Assembly (NCBI GenBank): GCA_937958475.1
Contig: CALFXR010000155.1
Span: forward strand, 1 to 12,981
Length of the DNA stretch: 12,981 nt
Direction: 5' to 3'
Source of the DNA: an uncultured Mesorhizobium sp.
GTDB taxonomy: Bacteria; Pseudomonadota; Alphaproteobacteria; Rhizobiales; Rhizobiaceae
The notes under the pieces were generated by a model. The model was not told the DNA's origin, ran no database searches, and saw nothing but the letters and a program-made list of their open reading frames with translations. Below are positions 11,890-12,981 of this stretch, one piece after another. The position numbers and the translations under genes were made by a program. Each line of letters opens with the position of its first letter. Within the stretch, counting starts at the first letter, position 1.

Positions 11890-12981
11890 TCACCAGTCCA
11901 CGCCGACCCTGCCGGCCGGGTCCGGCGTCTTCCACACCGGATCGGAGCCCCCGCCGGAACCGTTGCCTGCTGCGCCGCCCTCGCCGTTGAGCGCCGCCGG
12001 ATCGACGAGCGACAGCGTCGCCCGGGTGCCCGGCCCGCCGGCGCCGATCGCCTGCGTCAGCGTCACGCTCTCGATCGCCATGTCCTGCGACAGGTAGATG
12101 CGCGGATCGTGAACGCCGATCAGGAAATGCGGCTCGAAAATCCGGCCGCCCTGGTCGCGCCAGCCCGAGACCACGACGGTGGCCTTGCGCGAATAGCCGG
12201 CGGAGCGGCGCACGGCGCGTTCGGCGCGCTCCTTCAGCTTCCCGGAATCGGTCTCGCTCTCGTGGACGACGATGCGCGGCCGCCGCCGCGTCACGCCGCC
12301 GTCCATGGCGCGTGCCTCGAGGCGCAGCGCCGCGTCACCGAAGCCGCGCGACGACTGGCCGCGCACGATCGTCTCGTCGTGCCGCTCGGCTTCCGTCAGC
12401 GTCGCCGATGCGGAGACGATGTTGCCGCCGTCGCCGACGGCGAGCAGCCCGGAATGACGGCCGCGCGGCCTCTTGGCAATGCGCAGCCGGCCGTCCTCCG
12501 TGTCGTAGATCAGCGCCCCGTGCGAGCGGGCCAGCGGTTCGATGTGCCGCCACAGGCTCTCGCCCGTGTTCACGAATCGCGCCGCCTCGCGCGGGAAGGT
12601 CTCCGTGGCGACGATGCCGACGCCGGCCGTGTCGAACTCCCGGGCGATCGCCACCAGATCCTTGTCCTTCGTGAAGCCGGTCTTGTGGTCGATCGATGCC
12701 TCGACCGCGTCGATCGTGCGGGAGACGATGCCGACGCCGACATGGTGGCGGGCGCCGTCATGGCTCGGCGCGACGTCGCGGACATAGCCGGTAAGCAGCA
12801 GCGTTCCGGTGGCGAGGATGGTCACCGGCGTGCCCGGCATCAGCGGAAACCTCCCGGCGAAATCGGAGATCGTCATCGTCGCCGTGCGCGCCGCCTGGTC
12901 GGCGCCGAGCGAGATGGAAATGTCGGAGAAGCCGGACAGGACCACCCCGCCCGCCACGACCGTAACGATTTCGAGCGGATC
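11890..12981 (-). CDS. Mu gp44/P-like baseplate hub protein, 5' end cut by the window
   Basis: The frame stays open to the window edge: the GTG at 12957 is preceded by eight more in-frame codons reading DPLEIVTV, which look like the normal N-terminal beta strand, so the true start lies outside. At least 363 residues are present. Features include VVLSGFSDISISLGADQAA, VTILATGTLLLTGYVRDV, GESLWRHIEPLARSHGALI and YDTEDGRLRIAKRPRG, matching the Mu gp44/P2 D hub family. The hub forms a ring at the tail tube end that holds the spike. A glycine-rich linker and DPVWKTPDPAG end the protein. It overlaps the following spike gene only if the GTG start at 11893 is used. Confidence 0.9.
   Translation of the reverse strand, partial: DPLEIVTVVAGGVVLSGFSDISISLGADQAARTATMTISDFAGRFPLMPGTPVTILATGTLLLTGYVRDVAPSHDGARHHVGVGIVSRTIDAVEASIDHKTGFTKDKDLVAIAREFDTAGVGIVATETFPREAARFVNTGESLWRHIEPLARSHGALIYDTEDGRLRIAKRPRGRHSGLLAVGDGGNIVSASATLTEAERHDETIVRGQSSRGFGDAALRLEARAMDGGVTRRRPRIVVHESETDSGKLKERAERAVRRSAGYSRKATVVVSGWRDQGGRIFEPHFLIGVHDPRIYLSQDMAIESVTLTQAIGAGGPGTRATLSLVDPAALNGEGGAAGNGSGGGSDPVWKTPDPAGRVGVDW

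Noticed and set aside
11891..11902. 12-base match to the left-end repeat (CACCAGTCCACG, also at 10-21)
   Set aside because: A match of this length is expected by chance in 13 kb of G+C-rich DNA, and it lies in coding sequence.
1..12981. CRISPR arrays, tRNA or rRNA genes, insertion sequences
   Set aside because: I looked for regularly spaced repeats, tRNA arm patterns and transposase motifs and saw none.

Overview
The window is a G+C-rich stretch of a tailed-phage genome, most likely a prophage in an alphaproteobacterium of the rhizobial type. That host guess rests on base composition, codon use and a DUF1515-like protein; no host gene is visible. Almost every gene lies on the minus strand in one tightly packed late operon, read from 12981 down to about 750. 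Neighbouring genes mostly overlap by 1-8 bases or have short gaps with good ribosome binding sites.

Layout in transcription order. (1) 12981-8849: Mu-like contractile-tail baseplate genes: gp44/P-like (cut by the window edge), gp45/V-like spike, gp46-like, gp47/J-like and gp48-like (DUF2313/YmfQ). A 120-base gap full of inverted repeats (10788-10907) interrupts this block. (2) 8804-5853: five genes for tail fibre or other virion-surface proteins, two of them fibre-like and three unrecognised. (3) 5860-3143: a complete diversity-generating retroelement (DGR) in the same order as the Bordetella phage BPP-1 element: target gene with a 3' variable repeat (VR), avd, template repeat (TR), reverse transcriptase. 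TR and VR (117 bases each) differ at 10 positions. Nine are adenines of the TR on the coding strand; the tenth lies near the 5' edge. (4) 3174-1056: an unrecognised 88-aa gene, then a lysis cassette (holin candidate, SAR-type GH24 endolysin, Rz, overlapping Rz1), a small membrane protein and a DUF1515-like protein. (5) 1011-751: a small unknown gene followed by a strong intrinsic terminator (682-715). Beyond it lie a zinc-ribbon-like gene (641-378), a tiny plus-strand membrane peptide (292-381) and about 290 bases of non-coding DNA with repeats.

How it fits together: the baseplate and fibre genes build the tail tip. The DGR target protein ends in a C-type-lectin-like variable region and is probably the receptor-binding protein displayed there. 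Reverse transcriptase and Avd copy the TR RNA with errors at adenines and write the copy into the VR, so the phage can change host-receptor specificity. A hairpin with a GAAA loop just downstream of the VR, inside the start of avd, matches the DNA structure known to aid DGR homing. The DGR is the highlight of the window. DGRs are an established class; whether this particular element has been described cannot be judged from sequence alone.
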